Below, one piece after another: positions 15,776 to 23,763 of a stretch of 36,299 nt of DNA. The stretch is from DTU015 sp964406505 (GTDB lineage Bacteria; Bacillota; Sulfobacillia; Fermentithermobacillales; Fermentithermobacillaceae), in assembly GCA_964406505.1 (NCBI GenBank), contig CAYORX010000019.1, positions 1 to 36,299 of the forward strand, given 5' to 3'. The notes below the pieces were generated by a model. That model had not been told where the DNA came from, searched no databases, and was given only the letters and a program-made list of their open reading frames with translations. Position 1 is the stretch's first letter; every line of letters begins with the position of its first letter. The position numbers and the translations under genes were made by a program.

Positions 15776-15927
15776 TTATGCACATCGCGCCTCTTTATAC
15801 TAATCTTCGACATATTGCAACTACCATCAATACACTTTACCGACGCATTATGACAATCCACAAACATATCCCCAACCGCAAACCCTTTCTTAACTGGTTA
15901 TCAACAGATTTACCCACATTATCCACA
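15776..15927 (+). promoter_or_regulatory. cluster of DnaA-box-like 9-mers, same orientation
   Basis: This lies in the only gene-free stretch above 300 bases (15703-16050), which also holds the hpf and csp promoters. Two boxes match TTATNCACA: TTATGCACA (15776-15784) and TTATCCACA (15919-15927). Two more differ at one position: TTATCAACA (15898-15906) and TTACCCACA (15910-15918). The last three are packed into 30 bases, and the final two abut. All point the same way, and the last ends 20 bases before the csp -35 box. DnaA could act here as a transcription regulator or be titrated. There is no dnaA or dnaN nearby, so calling it oriC is not justified. Confidence 0.5.
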
Positions 15928-15946
15928 GGCAGCGATTAAATGGGTG

Positions 15947-15975
15947 TTGACTCCGGGACATGGGCATGCTATATT
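15947..15975 (+). promoter_or_regulatory. strong sigma-A-type promoter of the cold-shock gene
   Basis: TTGACT (15947-15952) and TATATT (15970-15975) each match the consensus at five of six positions, with the ideal 17-bp spacer and a TGC extended -10 element. Transcription should begin near 15982, giving a leader of about 69 bases. Confidence 0.8.
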
Positions 15976-15981
15976 CCGAAC

Positions 15982-16050
15982 ATGAGCTAAGAGCTCCAAA
16001 AAACGACGTGGCCGGGACCCGTCGTTTGGAATTAGGAGGAATGTCCCGAA
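15982..16050 (+). promoter_or_regulatory. structured 5' leader of the cold-shock mRNA, predicted pseudoknot over the SD
   Basis: The leader opens with a small hairpin, GAGCT/AGCTC (15984-15996). Next, AAACGACG (16001-16008) pairs perfectly with CGTCGTTT (16020-16027). The 11-base loop contains CGGGAC (16013-16018), which is fully complementary to GTCCCG (16043-16048), ending two bases before the start codon. Together they could form an H-type pseudoknot that encloses the SD AGGAGG (16034-16039). Pairing of the ribosome-binding site could make translation respond to temperature or to the protein itself. Pairing is read from sequence; folding and regulation are inferred. Confidence 0.6.
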
Positions 16051-16260
16051 ATGCAAGGTAAAGTAAAATGGTTTAACGCGCAAAAAGGTTATGGCTTTAT
16101 TGAACGTGAAGACGGGCCGGACGTATTCGTTCACTACTCGGCAATTGAAACCGAAGGATTCCGTACACTCAATGAGGGCGATCTTGTAGAATTTGACATC
16201 ATCGAGGGGCCAAAAGGTCTTCAAGCTGCAAATGTAAGCAAGATTTCTGATGATTTCTAA
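16051..16260 (+). CDS. cold-shock protein, CspA family
   Basis: 69 residues, a complete cold-shock domain. The nucleic-acid-binding motifs are RNP1 KGYGFIE and RNP2 VFVHYSAI, after the typical start MQGKVKWFN. Such proteins bind single-stranded RNA or DNA and keep mRNA unfolded at low temperature. The ATG at 16051 has AGGAGG 11 bases upstream, which is longer than usual; a predicted stem fills the gap. It is a single-gene unit with its own promoter, leader and terminator, opposite in strand to the flanking hpf and flagellar genes. Which csp paralogue it is cannot be told. Confidence 0.96.
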   Translation: MQGKVKWFNAQKGYGFIEREDGPDVFVHYSAIETEGFRTLNEGDLVEFDIIEGPKGLQAANVSKISDDF

Positions 16261-16285
16261 CGATTTCTGAGTGAACATAGCCAAC

Positions 16286-16317
16286 AAGCCCCGGTTTATG
16301 TAAACCGGGGCTTTTCT
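16286..16317 (+). terminator. intrinsic terminator of the cold-shock gene
   Basis: A perfect 13-bp stem, AAGCCCCGGTTTA with TAAACCGGGGCTT, closes a TG loop and runs into TTTTCTAATTTT. It ends next to the stop of the convergent fliT-like gene. On the minus strand the following sequence is TTGTTGGC, so it works mainly for csp. Confidence 0.92.
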
Positions 16318-16321
16318 AATT

Positions 16322-16660
16322 TTAAAGTACTCTGTCGAAACGTCTGCTTGGGGTATGTTTTTTGGAATAGGCAGCTAAAAGTTTGAGCTTATCGGTAATT
16401 TCTATCATGTCCTTTTTAGTTTGTTCCATCTCTTGCTTAACTAATTTTGTAATCCCTTCATCAAGTTTAACGATATTAAGTAAAAGTTCTACGATCGCCC
16501 GTTTGTGCGTCTCACAGGTAGAAATCTTCTCAATATCGATTTTATCGAATAGTTGTTTTCGCTCATTCATAAGCGATTTAACCGCTAAAAAGTTGCCGGC
16601 ACCGGCCAGCCTACCTGCTTCGTCAGTAATAGCAAAAAGATGCTTTAAATCTTCAACCAT
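16322..16660 (-). CDS. FliT-like flagellar protein (probable FliD chaperone)
   Basis: 112 residues, almost wholly helical and charged, with a basic C-terminal tail. Size, helical make-up and position right after fliD-fliS match FliT of other Firmicutes, where FliT is an export chaperone for the cap protein FliD. Sequence similarity to FliT is too weak for a firm call by eye. The ATG lies inside the fliS end with an 8-bp overlap, indicating translational coupling. Confidence 0.6.
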   Translation of the reverse strand: MVEDLKHLFAITDEAGRLAGAGNFLAVKSLMNERKQLFDKIDIEKISTCETHKRAIVELLLNIVKLDEGITKLVKQEMEQTKKDMIEITDKLKLLAAYSKKHTPSRRFDRVL

Positions 16661-17048
16661 GACTTTTTATCGTTTCCTTCCAAATATCTCTTATCTGTAT
16701 CATAACTTTAAACGCATTATCTAGCGGTTCGGTTTCTTTCGATATGTTAGCTTGAATGAGCTGTAAGTAGATAAAACTGTAAAAAGCACCTAACTGTTCC
16801 GCTAGTTTGCCTATTCTAAAATCTAGCGCTCCTCTTAATTCATCTACAATATCTTGAGCGCGTAACAGTTCAGCATTTGCTCCTACGTAGTCCTTTGCCG
16901 CAATACAGGTTTTAGCCTTTTTCATGCTGCTAAGAGACGCGTTAAGCAATGTAAGCACAAGTTCAGCAGGAGAAGCGGTCTCTATCCGCGAATGCCTATA
17001 GATATTCAACGCCTTTTGTCTAACAGCCATATTGCCCATGTTCGCCAA
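16653..17048 (-). CDS. fliS: FliS, flagellin export chaperone
   Basis: 131 residues. The N-terminal ALNIYRHSRIETASPAELVLTLLNASL is the FliS signature, and the remainder is a helical bundle (AKDYVGANAELLRAQDIVDEL). FliS binds the flagellin C-terminus and stops it polymerising before export. The TTG at 17048 has GGTGAT about five bases upstream; ATGs at residues 4 and 7 are alternatives. It lies 33 bp after fliD and overlaps the fliT-like gene. It is present although no flagellin gene lies in the window. Confidence 0.92.
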   Translation of the reverse strand: MANMGNMAVRQKALNIYRHSRIETASPAELVLTLLNASLSSMKKAKTCIAAKDYVGANAELLRAQDIVDELRGALDFRIGKLAEQLGAFYSFIYLQLIQANISKETEPLDNAFKVMIQIRDIWKETIKSHG

Positions 17049-17081
17049 ATTTAATCACCCAGTCTTTCAATACCTTCAACC

Positions 17082-18446
17082 CTAAAATAAAGCTTGTATC
17101 TGTTGTGACAGCCAAGCACCTTGGGAGTTCATCTGCATCAAAAGTGATTCTAGACCAGCAAATTGTCGTTTAAGATTGTTGAATCGCATTTCCAATCGTC
17201 TTTCCATGTTTTCGATCTGACGGGTAATGTCTTTGCTTTGAGAATCTATCTGGCTTTCACGCAAAGGTAATAGCCCGTCATAAGCGGCATAAGTTTGCAA
17301 CACTTGGCGCAGACTCGACAGTATACCTGCAGAATCATCGTCGGTATTTCCTAGAAGCGATGCTACGGCATCCCTATTTTCAGATAACGCTTCTTTAAAT
17401 TTTGATTCATCTAACATTATTTTGCCATCTCTTAAAAACGAACCTAATTTGCCAGTACTTATCCCTATTGCACCTGCAAATTTAAAGTTCTCACTCTTAT
17501 CGGAAAACTCTTTGAAGATCGTTTGTTGAATACTGTTAACAAGTCTTTGTAACAAAGGATCACCAAACAACAAACCTGCCTTTTTAGTATCGTTATTCCA
17601 AGATGTATACTTTGCAGTCAGATCTACAAAACTATTGTATTCATCGACAAATTCTTGAACGGCGGCAACCAAAGCATCATCATCATAGTTCACTTCTGCA
17701 CGAGTAGTGCCTACTTCCAGAAGGTCTAAGATTACGCCTGGGATAGCATCGGCAACGTGGTTTGAATCCCACTCAAATTCAACGCCATTTATCTTGAATG
17801 CGGCGTTAGACGGTAAACGCACATTCATTTCTTCCGAATCCAAGTCAAAAAGAGATCCGTCTCCGCTGTTCTCAATGGTAATTTCCTGGCCGGTAGACTC
17901 AGCAACTAGCACCATTCGATATTCTGAATGACCAACTTGAAGTACAGAGGCTTTTATACCAAGTTCTTTAATCCCGTTGATTTTTGCTGCTATGGAATTA
18001 AGTGAATCAGAAGTATCACCCATCCCATACTCAATATATTCTAGATTTTCGCCGAAACCTAGCGTTAATGTGCCAGAAAAATCGAGGGAGTCGTTTGGAT
18101 CCACGCAAAAAATTTGCGAATGTAGAATATGGGCCGTTGCTAAACTTTCTACTTCGATTTCGTAATTTCCAGTTACAGCAGAACCTGTAACAGACGCGGA
18201 TACCACAGAAGAATTGTTGAGTTGAACTGCCAATTTGTGATAAGGGGTTTCCCCTAATAGGGATTTCATTTTAGTCAAAAGCGAATCTATTTTAGACTTG
18301 ACGGTGCTCCAGGCACCTTTTTTCTCAGCTAACTGTACTTGTTTATTTTGAAGAACCGTTAAAGGCCGTCTTTCAATATTCATAAGTTCTTGAATCAATG
18401 TTCCACTATCTAACCCTGTAACATCTAAACTTAAGTGAGAGTTCAA
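17082..18446 (-). CDS. fliD: FliD, flagellar filament cap (hook-associated protein 2)
   Basis: About 454 residues. The N-terminal FliD domain is visible in LDVTGLDSGTLIQELMNIER followed by a coiled segment; the C-terminal domain holds VAAVQEFVDEYNSFVDL and ends in the heptad-like RLEMRFNNLKRQFAGLESLL. The protein caps the growing filament and helps insert flagellin. TTG 18446 is preferred because AGGTGG lies eight bases upstream and the family usually starts just before the conserved glycine motif. A GTG at 18458 is in frame but overlaps that SD. The 127 bp upstream toward csrA shows no good sigma-28 promoter. Confidence 0.93.
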   Translation of the reverse strand: MNSHLSLDVTGLDSGTLIQELMNIERRPLTVLQNKQVQLAEKKGAWSTVKSKIDSLLTKMKSLLGETPYHKLAVQLNNSSVVSASVTGSAVTGNYEIEVESLATAHILHSQIFCVDPNDSLDFSGTLTLGFGENLEYIEYGMGDTSDSLNSIAAKINGIKELGIKASVLQVGHSEYRMVLVAESTGQEITIENSGDGSLFDLDSEEMNVRLPSNAAFKINGVEFEWDSNHVADAIPGVILDLLEVGTTRAEVNYDDDALVAAVQEFVDEYNSFVDLTAKYTSWNNDTKKAGLLFGDPLLQRLVNSIQQTIFKEFSDKSENFKFAGAIGISTGKLGSFLRDGKIMLDESKFKEALSENRDAVASLLGNTDDDSAGILSSLRQVLQTYAAYDGLLPLRESQIDSQSKDITRQIENMERRLEMRFNNLKRQFAGLESLLMQMNSQGAWLSQQIQALF

Positions 18447-18585
18447 AAAGTACACCACCTAATCAGTAATGTCGTACTACCATCTGGTTTGAATATTTAC
18501 CCGAAACGCCACTTATTTACGAATTATTTAGAAACTACGTGTAAATTCTGATCAGAAGGTTAATCGAAATATTTGCGTTCATTGT

Positions 18586-18831
18586 TTAATCAAATTTTTG
18601 CGCTAGTTCGGTTTCAAAATCATCAATGTTGATAACCGGATCTTTAGCTTGCATCATTTCGTTTGCCACTTCAGTTTCAACTTCTTCACGCAAAATTTTA
18701 GTATCTGAGGGAGCATCAATGCCTAATTTCACTGCAGCCCTACCTCCACGACCTCTTACCCCAATAACGCGTACAACTACATCTTCACCAATCATTATCG
18801 CTTCATTAACACGTCTAGTTAAAACAAGCAT
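18586..18831 (-). CDS. csrA: CsrA, translational regulator
   Basis: 81 residues. MLVLTRRVNEAIMIG is the CsrA start, followed by VVVRVIGVRG and AVKLGIDAP. CsrA is an RNA-binding dimer that blocks translation by binding GGA motifs near ribosome-binding sites; in Firmicutes its main known target is the flagellin (hag) message. Its ATG is one base after the fliW stop (TGATATG), so the antagonist FliW and CsrA are made together. The C-terminal tail is slightly longer than in the shortest members. Confidence 0.97.
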   Translation of the reverse strand: MLVLTRRVNEAIMIGEDVVVRVIGVRGRGGRAAVKLGIDAPSDTKILREEVETEVANEMMQAKDPVINIDDFETELAQKFD

Positions 18832-18832
18832 A

Positions 18833-19285
18833 TCAGCCCGTCCTTTTTATCAAATCTTTGAGCGGTCCAAACACATAATGCTTAGTATTATACGTGGGAT
18901 CGGCAGTAATAACTTGTTTGCCAAACCGTTTTCTAGGGTTTACCACTAGCGGCGCCAAAAGGTTTACCGTCATTTGTTTGATATCGTCGGGCACAGTAAC
19001 CACGCTTAGCAATACCAATTGATTCGGATGTGGTGCCCCTAGGGGTTCAAGATCTTTAGGAGAGAAAACAGGATCGTAATTCTTAAATGCAATTTTAGGA
19101 TCGATAATCACAAATCCTAACGATTCGTCATCTAGCGACTGAAGCCATTTAAAAATTCCGCTTTTGTCTAAATCAATAACGACGAACTTTCTATGATCCG
19201 GAAAACCAATGAGGCCTTTAGAAAAGTGCAGCACATGAGTTTCGTCAATGGTGATGACTCCTAACCGTTTTGTGGAGATTTCCAC
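18833..19285 (-). CDS. fliW: FliW, flagellar assembly factor and CsrA antagonist
   Basis: 150 residues, normal for FliW. GLIGFPDHRKFVVIDLD, NQLVLLSVVTVP, and VNLLAPLVVNPRKRFGKQVI are family segments. FliW binds CsrA and relieves repression of flagellin translation; when cytoplasmic flagellin accumulates it binds FliW and frees CsrA. The GTG at 19285 has GGAGGG six bases upstream. It lies 51 bp after flgL. Confidence 0.96.
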   Translation of the reverse strand: MEISTKRLGVITIDETHVLHFSKGLIGFPDHRKFVVIDLDKSGIFKWLQSLDDESLGFVIIDPKIAFKNYDPVFSPKDLEPLGAPHPNQLVLLSVVTVPDDIKQMTVNLLAPLVVNPRKRFGKQVITADPTYNTKHYVFGPLKDLIKRTG

Positions 19286-19336
19286 TTAAATCCCTCCAGT
19301 TATTTATCTTAAAACAAGCCTTGCCGCACTACACCG

Positions 19337-20149
19337 TTACCTAAGGTGTTCAAGTAAACTGGGTTGTATTAACCTTGCCCCCGCAGCTAACGCAGCCTGA
19401 TATGCAGCTTCTTGCGACTTAAGTCGTACGAGCACCTCGATAATATCCACGTCTTCCACATTAGAAAGTAGTCGTTGATACTCAATATCTAAGCTAGTTG
19501 ATTTATCTTCCAGAATATCAAGCCTGCGCAGTTTTGCGCCGTTCTCCGCTCGCTCAGACAATACGCGATCCATCACCTCATCTATTTGTGATATGAGGTC
19601 CTGTATATCCTCAAATTCATCGCCGTCTGCCTCAAATTTTTCTGCGAGATCTTTTAGCACCTGTGCAACTTGCTGCAAATCGTCTAAACCTTTTGCTCTG
19701 ATAGTAACGTCATCTGCCAGTCTCCATTCAGGCATAGTGCCTGTCAAAAGGTTTCGGCCGTCGATTGTAGTTTGTAAAATACTTTCTGCCTCTTCGCTAA
19801 GATGCTTTACTTCTGCCGCAATAGCAGCACGAGCATTGGGAGGGGTAGTCCCAGTAGACCCATATAAAGCAAGCTGGTGAGCCCTTGAAATTCGATCAGT
19901 TAGATGTGACAGCGCTTGCTCAGTTTGAGACATCCAATTCCTAGCTTTGTCGATATTTCGCAAATATTGTTTGCTAACGGAAAGATCATGACGTAGATAT
20001 ATAGATCTTGCTGTCCCTATGGGGTCATCTTGAGGCCGACAAATAGATTGGCCTGAATAAGCTTGATTCTGCAATTGTCCAAGCCTTTCTTCGGTTTTGA
20101 AAATATTGTAAAGAAAATCCCGTTCCATTGACAAATCAGTCACTCGCAC
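19337..20149 (-). CDS. flgL: FlgL, hook-filament junction protein (HAP3)
   Basis: 270 residues, a little shorter than common FlgL (about 300). The N-terminal flagellin-like helices contain LGQLQNQAYSGQSICRPQDDP, and the C-terminal helix ends in QEAAYQAALAAGARLIQPSLLEHL. FlgL is the second junction protein between hook and filament. The GTG at 20149 has GGAGG nine bases upstream. It lies 32 bp after flgK. The missing length is probably in the variable middle domain; both polymerising ends look complete. Confidence 0.92.
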   Translation of the reverse strand: MRVTDLSMERDFLYNIFKTEERLGQLQNQAYSGQSICRPQDDPIGTARSIYLRHDLSVSKQYLRNIDKARNWMSQTEQALSHLTDRISRAHQLALYGSTGTTPPNARAAIAAEVKHLSEEAESILQTTIDGRNLLTGTMPEWRLADDVTIRAKGLDDLQQVAQVLKDLAEKFEADGDEFEDIQDLISQIDEVMDRVLSERAENGAKLRRLDILEDKSTSLDIEYQRLLSNVEDVDIIEVLVRLKSQEAAYQAALAAGARLIQPSLLEHLR

Positions 20150-20181
20150 GAAAATCTACCTCCCCTTCCTCAACCTTCATT

Positions 20182-21627
20182 CTAACGACCACCAATGCCC
20201 ATTCTATTGACGATGGTATCGAGCATTTCGTCGGCAACGCTAATTACGCGACTAGCTGCATTAAATGCATGTTGTTCTCGGATCAGATTAGCGATTTCTT
20301 CGTTGAGCGATACCCCACTTATAGAATCTTTTCTATTTGATAATTCTTTGACTAGCAATTCTTGAGTATCTAAACCATTTTTCACTCTTTGGGCCTCAAT
20401 ACCCAAATTACCTACCACGGCAGTCCATTTATCGGTAAAATTTCCTTTAGATAAGTCAATACCTTCTTGAGATTCTAGAATCTCAAGATATTCATTTTGG
20501 GTACCTTCGATGAAATCAGCGATAGCTAAAGCTAAAGAATTATCAAGACGATCCGATCCAACATGTGTTCTGATGTTGTTCGGATCTTCAATAATAAATT
20601 CATTGACTCTGACAGTTGCCAATATATCTTTGCCTACGACGAAAAACGGCATTAATTCGAAAGTTGGATCTGAATCCATCCCTAAGCTAGATGCATGTAT
20701 GGCGTTTACCCCTTGTACTAGTTCACCAACAAAATTACTTAGATCTTGTCTAAATCGTGCAGCAATGTCATCCCTTGCAGTTTTATGCCCGCCGAGGCTT
20801 CCCCCTACTGAATCTAATCGGATCTTATCGCTTTCGTTAGGACCTGTGAGTATATAAAACTCGATTCCTTCCCCCGAAAGTTCAACATCTAATTCATAGT
20901 TTTTAGATCCATCTATTAACGGCACTCCACCCAAATTGACTTTTACTGAACCGTCGTCTAAATACGAGACCGAAGCACCGCTGAGTCCGACTAGTTCATC
21001 TAAAAGCAAATCCCGCCTATCCATTAAATCGCCCACAGGCTCCTTTCTCGCAAGAGCTCTAGAAATTTCAATGTTCAACGACCTTACTCTGTCCGCAAGT
21101 AAATTGACTTTAGCAACCGTTGCTTCAATACCATTTTCGATGTCGACTATAAGTGAATCTATTTGGCCTGCTAAATGTGTAAGCATATCAGTGAGCGAGC
21201 AAGAGGCTTCAACTAATTGGGCTCGAGCTGAACCAGACTGCGGTTCAGAAGATAGATCATGCCACGATGCCCAGAAGAAATCTACTGATTCTCGTATGCT
21301 AGAATCTGAAGGTTCTGCAAAAACAACTTGTAAATGATCTAGAACATCTTTTTGAATTTCAAAAGCTAACTTTCTTTCTTGTTCGTATCGTAAAACTGCG
21401 TCGACAAACTTGTCTCTAATCCTCGCAACATCAGATACTTTGACCCCTAATCCCGAGACACCTTGGCTAATAGATATTCTTTGAATAATCGGCTCTAGCA
21501 CTGCTCTTTGCCTAGAATAACCAGGCGTTGACACATTCGCTATGTTGTGCCCAGTAACATCTAACGCGTGCCTAAATGCAGACAAAGCAGATTTTCCAAT
21601 TTCAAGAGTAGAAAATGTCGATGGCAA
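20182..21627 (-). CDS. flgK: FlgK, hook-associated protein 1
   Basis: 481 residues. The N-terminal rod motif is clear in SALSAFRHALDVTGHNIANVSTPGYSRQR, and the C-terminal GVSLNEEIANLIREQHAFNAASRVI is the matching end helix. FlgK is the first hook-filament junction protein. The TTG at 21627 has GGAGG eight bases upstream. It lies 17 bp after flgN, the gene for its likely chaperone. Confidence 0.96.
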   Translation of the reverse strand: MPSTFSTLEIGKSALSAFRHALDVTGHNIANVSTPGYSRQRAVLEPIIQRISISQGVSGLGVKVSDVARIRDKFVDAVLRYEQERKLAFEIQKDVLDHLQVVFAEPSDSSIRESVDFFWASWHDLSSEPQSGSARAQLVEASCSLTDMLTHLAGQIDSLIVDIENGIEATVAKVNLLADRVRSLNIEISRALARKEPVGDLMDRRDLLLDELVGLSGASVSYLDDGSVKVNLGGVPLIDGSKNYELDVELSGEGIEFYILTGPNESDKIRLDSVGGSLGGHKTARDDIAARFRQDLSNFVGELVQGVNAIHASSLGMDSDPTFELMPFFVVGKDILATVRVNEFIIEDPNNIRTHVGSDRLDNSLALAIADFIEGTQNEYLEILESQEGIDLSKGNFTDKWTAVVGNLGIEAQRVKNGLDTQELLVKELSNRKDSISGVSLNEEIANLIREQHAFNAASRVISVADEMLDTIVNRMGIGGR

Positions 21628-21644
21628 TCAAACTACCTCCAGTG

Positions 21645-22058
21645 CTAAATTTTTCGATCAAATACAATAGATGAATTTTTCAAAGTGTTAGAATACTCGT
21701 TTTGGGGCATTAATAAGCTCAGTTCATACTTTATGATTTCCAAACCTTTGGATATCAGTTTCTGATTTTGTTCATTGATCATTTTAAACTCAGAGAATTT
21801 CGCGTGAATTCGTTGTTGAATTTGAACGGCATCGGGGCAATCACTTATTTCTAAACACAACATATGATCGCTTTTTATAATATTATGAATTCGCTTGAGG
21901 TCATCTAGTAGTTTTTCTTCTTCTACTAATAATTCTTCAATCCGAAAAGAATCACCAAGCACGACCAAATGTTGTTTTTCTCGCGCCGATTCAAGTAGGT
22001 TATCCAAAGCAGATTCCAAACTTGTCAATAAAAAAAGACCATAAACCTCTTGCTCCAT
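21645..22058 (-). CDS. flgN: FlgN-like export chaperone
   Basis: 137 residues, helical, with a heptad-rich middle (RIEELLVEEEKLLDDLKRIH) and no membrane segment. Sequence identity to FlgN is low, but size, helical content and position between flgM and flgK match FlgN (YvyG) of B. subtilis. FlgN keeps FlgK and FlgL ready for export. The ATG at 22058 has a GGGGCG stretch upstream. Confidence 0.75.
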   Translation of the reverse strand: MEQEVYGLFLLTSLESALDNLLESAREKQHLVVLGDSFRIEELLVEEEKLLDDLKRIHNIIKSDHMLCLEISDCPDAVQIQQRIHAKFSEFKMINEQNQKLISKGLEIIKYELSLLMPQNEYSNTLKNSSIVFDRKI

Positions 22059-22121
22059 TGCAATCGCCCCTTTCGAACCCGCGGTGGCGATTTCAGTAAC
22101 AAATATTTTTAGGCAAGTCTT

Positions 22122-22418
22122 TTATTGAAGTTTGTCTGCTAAAAGCCTTCCAAGCATCTTTTCTGCAACGCATTTAGAATCGACGTGATATTCGCCTGAC
22201 TTTAATGCACATATCAAAGGTTCAACCTTATCTAGGCGGATATCAGGTTGGGCATGAGCTATCTGCTTAATCCTTTCTATATCGTCTGGGTTATAAGATA
22301 GTTTCATATCATCTTGCCCAACATCTTTTGCAGCATTATTATCTTGAGAAGTCAGTTTTGATGCTTTGCTTGCCCTATATACCTTAAGCACTTGATCGAT
22401 TTGCGTTTTGGATATCAT
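22122..22418 (-). CDS. flgM: FlgM, anti-sigma-28 factor
   Basis: About 98 residues. The C-terminal half carries the sigma-binding pattern: IERIKQIAHAQPDIRLDKV followed by ALKSGEYHVDSKCVAEKML. FlgM holds the flagellar sigma factor until the hook-basal body is complete and FlgM is exported, which switches on late genes. The N-terminal half is polar and probably disordered. ATG 22418 fits the family start (MISKTQIDQVLKVY). A TTG at 22421 and a longer frame from 22451 are possible; GAGGCG lies upstream of both nearer starts. Confidence 0.93.
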   Translation of the reverse strand: MISKTQIDQVLKVYRASKASKLTSQDNNAAKDVGQDDMKLSYNPDDIERIKQIAHAQPDIRLDKVEPLICALKSGEYHVDSKCVAEKMLGRLLADKLQ

Positions 22419-22463
22419 CAATTGAACATCGCCTCTTTCAAGAATTGCCACCGCTTATCATAT

Positions 22464-22491
22464 TCATCGTATTGAAACGCATAGATGTTTA
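22464..22491 (-). promoter_or_regulatory. weak sigma-28-like promoter before flgM
   Basis: On the minus strand TAAA (22491..22488) is followed after 16 bases by TACGATGA (22471..22464), five of eight matches to GCCGATAA. It lies in the short gap between yvyF and flgM. In B. subtilis flgM has its own sigma-D promoter, which is why I record it. The match is modest. Confidence 0.3.
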
Positions 22492-22508
22492 GCTTTGCTC
22501 GCAAAAAA

Positions 22509-22952
22509 TCACCTTCGCCTTTTTCGTATAGAATCCATCGTATACATTTGCGAAACTGTTTTGTTATATTCTTTTTGTATACGCACGTCCGGATTCTGAT
22601 GTTCTAAACTTTTGTGTGAATTGAGATCTAATTTTGAACCCGCAAGCGCTTGTTGACATGCGACACATATGCGACCTTCCGGTATGGGCTTTTTACAGAT
22701 AGCACATTTAGTACCATACACAGTTTTCCCACTCACTCCGACTAAATGCCCACGGCGCACGAAACTCATAACCACGTCTATGGGCACACCTGTACCCTCG
22801 CTAATTTTCGCCGCTGACGAACCCGGATTTGCTGATAAATACTTCTTAACATTCTTAAACTGTTCCTCTTTAGTTTGAAAACATTCGGGGCACAAAGGCG
22901 AACCGGAACTCGCGAACAGTTTACCACAGTTTTCACAATTTTTTATTTGCAA
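22509..22952 (-). CDS. yvyF: YvyF-family flagellar-region protein
   Basis: About 147 residues. Two cysteine pairs near the N-terminus (CENC and CPEC) and two later (CAIC and CVAC) suggest two zinc ribbons around a helix-turn-helix-like middle (SAAKISEGTGVPIDVVMSFV). This layout, with position between comFC and flgM, identifies the YvyF family found in flagellar clusters of Firmicutes. Its exact function is not settled; DNA binding or regulation is a guess from the middle segment. TTG 22952 is preferred because AAAGG lies nine bases upstream; TTG 22961 directly abuts it. Confidence 0.88.
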   Translation of the reverse strand: MQIKNCENCGKLFASSGSPLCPECFQTKEEQFKNVKKYLSANPGSSAAKISEGTGVPIDVVMSFVRRGHLVGVSGKTVYGTKCAICKKPIPEGRICVACQQALAGSKLDLNSHKSLEHQNPDVRIQKEYNKTVSQMYTMDSIRKRRR

Positions 22953-22999
22953 GTGTATCAACCTTTCTTAATATTGACCATATCGAACAGGTACAGCGA

Positions 23000-23728
23000 T
23001 CAATGGCGCAAGGTCCTGGCAAGAGTAACGCAACAGACGTTTTTTGCTCCTGCTGTTTTTAACGCTCGGGCAGCTTCGTCAAGAGTTGCGCCAGTAGTTG
23101 TCACATCATCAACCACCAGTATTCGACTACCTTTAAGATTTTCCGTAGGAGATACCTTCATAGTACCTCTTAGGTTCTGCCACCTGTCAAAACGGCTTAA
23201 TTGAGATTGATGTTCACGTATTTCTTTCCTTACCAAAATATCGGCAAAAACTAAAGAATTGTTACCAGCAACTTCTACCGCTAGATCTTTAGCTTGATTG
23301 TACCCACGCTTTTGTCGGCTCGATGAACTGAGGGGAACGGGTACAACCATATCTACAGGTAAAAAACTTTGTGCAGATTTGCTGAGCAAACGCCCTAGCG
23401 GTCTTGATAACCATCTTTGACCGGCGTATTTCATTCTAAAAATTCCATGCTTTAGCTTTTCTTTATATATTCCGGCAGACCTTTGAACATCAAAGTAATA
23501 TAAGTTAGTTCTACAGTCATGACAAAGTTCGAGGGGTGGTGGAACAGGCATTCCGCACGTTTTGCAAACAGAAGCCATCTGCTCAGACAGTTCTTTAACG
23601 CAATTAGCGCAGATCCCATCATTACTAACATCATAAGAATTACAAAGGCAGCACGTGGAAGGTTCTCCGAATGCTAAATATGAGATATGGCGAATAACCG
23701 AATCTACAGTTAATTTGCGATGATACAT
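23000..23728 (-). CDS. comFC: ComFC-family phosphoribosyltransferase-like protein
   Basis: About 242 residues. The N-terminal third carries cysteine pairs (CCLC, CANC, CKTC, CHDC) that form zinc ribbons. The C-terminal two thirds are a phosphoribosyltransferase fold with ILVVDDVTTTGATL as the PRPP-binding loop. ComFC is required for efficient DNA uptake and transformation in known Gram-positives; its chemistry is unclear. ATG 23728 has AGGAAG six bases upstream. comFA, which often precedes it, is absent; metK and an unknown gene lie upstream instead. The protein may therefore act outside natural competence. Confidence 0.93.
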   Translation of the reverse strand: MYHRKLTVDSVIRHISYLAFGEPSTCCLCNSYDVSNDGICANCVKELSEQMASVCKTCGMPVPPPLELCHDCRTNLYYFDVQRSAGIYKEKLKHGIFRMKYAGQRWLSRPLGRLLSKSAQSFLPVDMVVPVPLSSSSRQKRGYNQAKDLAVEVAGNNSLVFADILVRKEIREHQSQLSRFDRWQNLRGTMKVSPTENLKGSRILVVDDVTTTGATLDEAARALKTAGAKNVCCVTLARTLRH

Positions 23729-23763
23729 AATACACTTCCTCGAAGTCAAGGTGTGGAAATGAT

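Noticed and set aside
15703..16050. Chromosomal replication origin
   Set aside because: DnaA-like boxes are present, but there is no dnaA, dnaN or rpmH, no obvious AT-rich unwinding element, and flanking genes mostly keep one strand.
20510..21337. Long plus-strand reading frames inside flgK, and similar ones in other genes
   Set aside because: They lie antisense to clearly conserved genes, lack SD sequences, and their translations show no family features.
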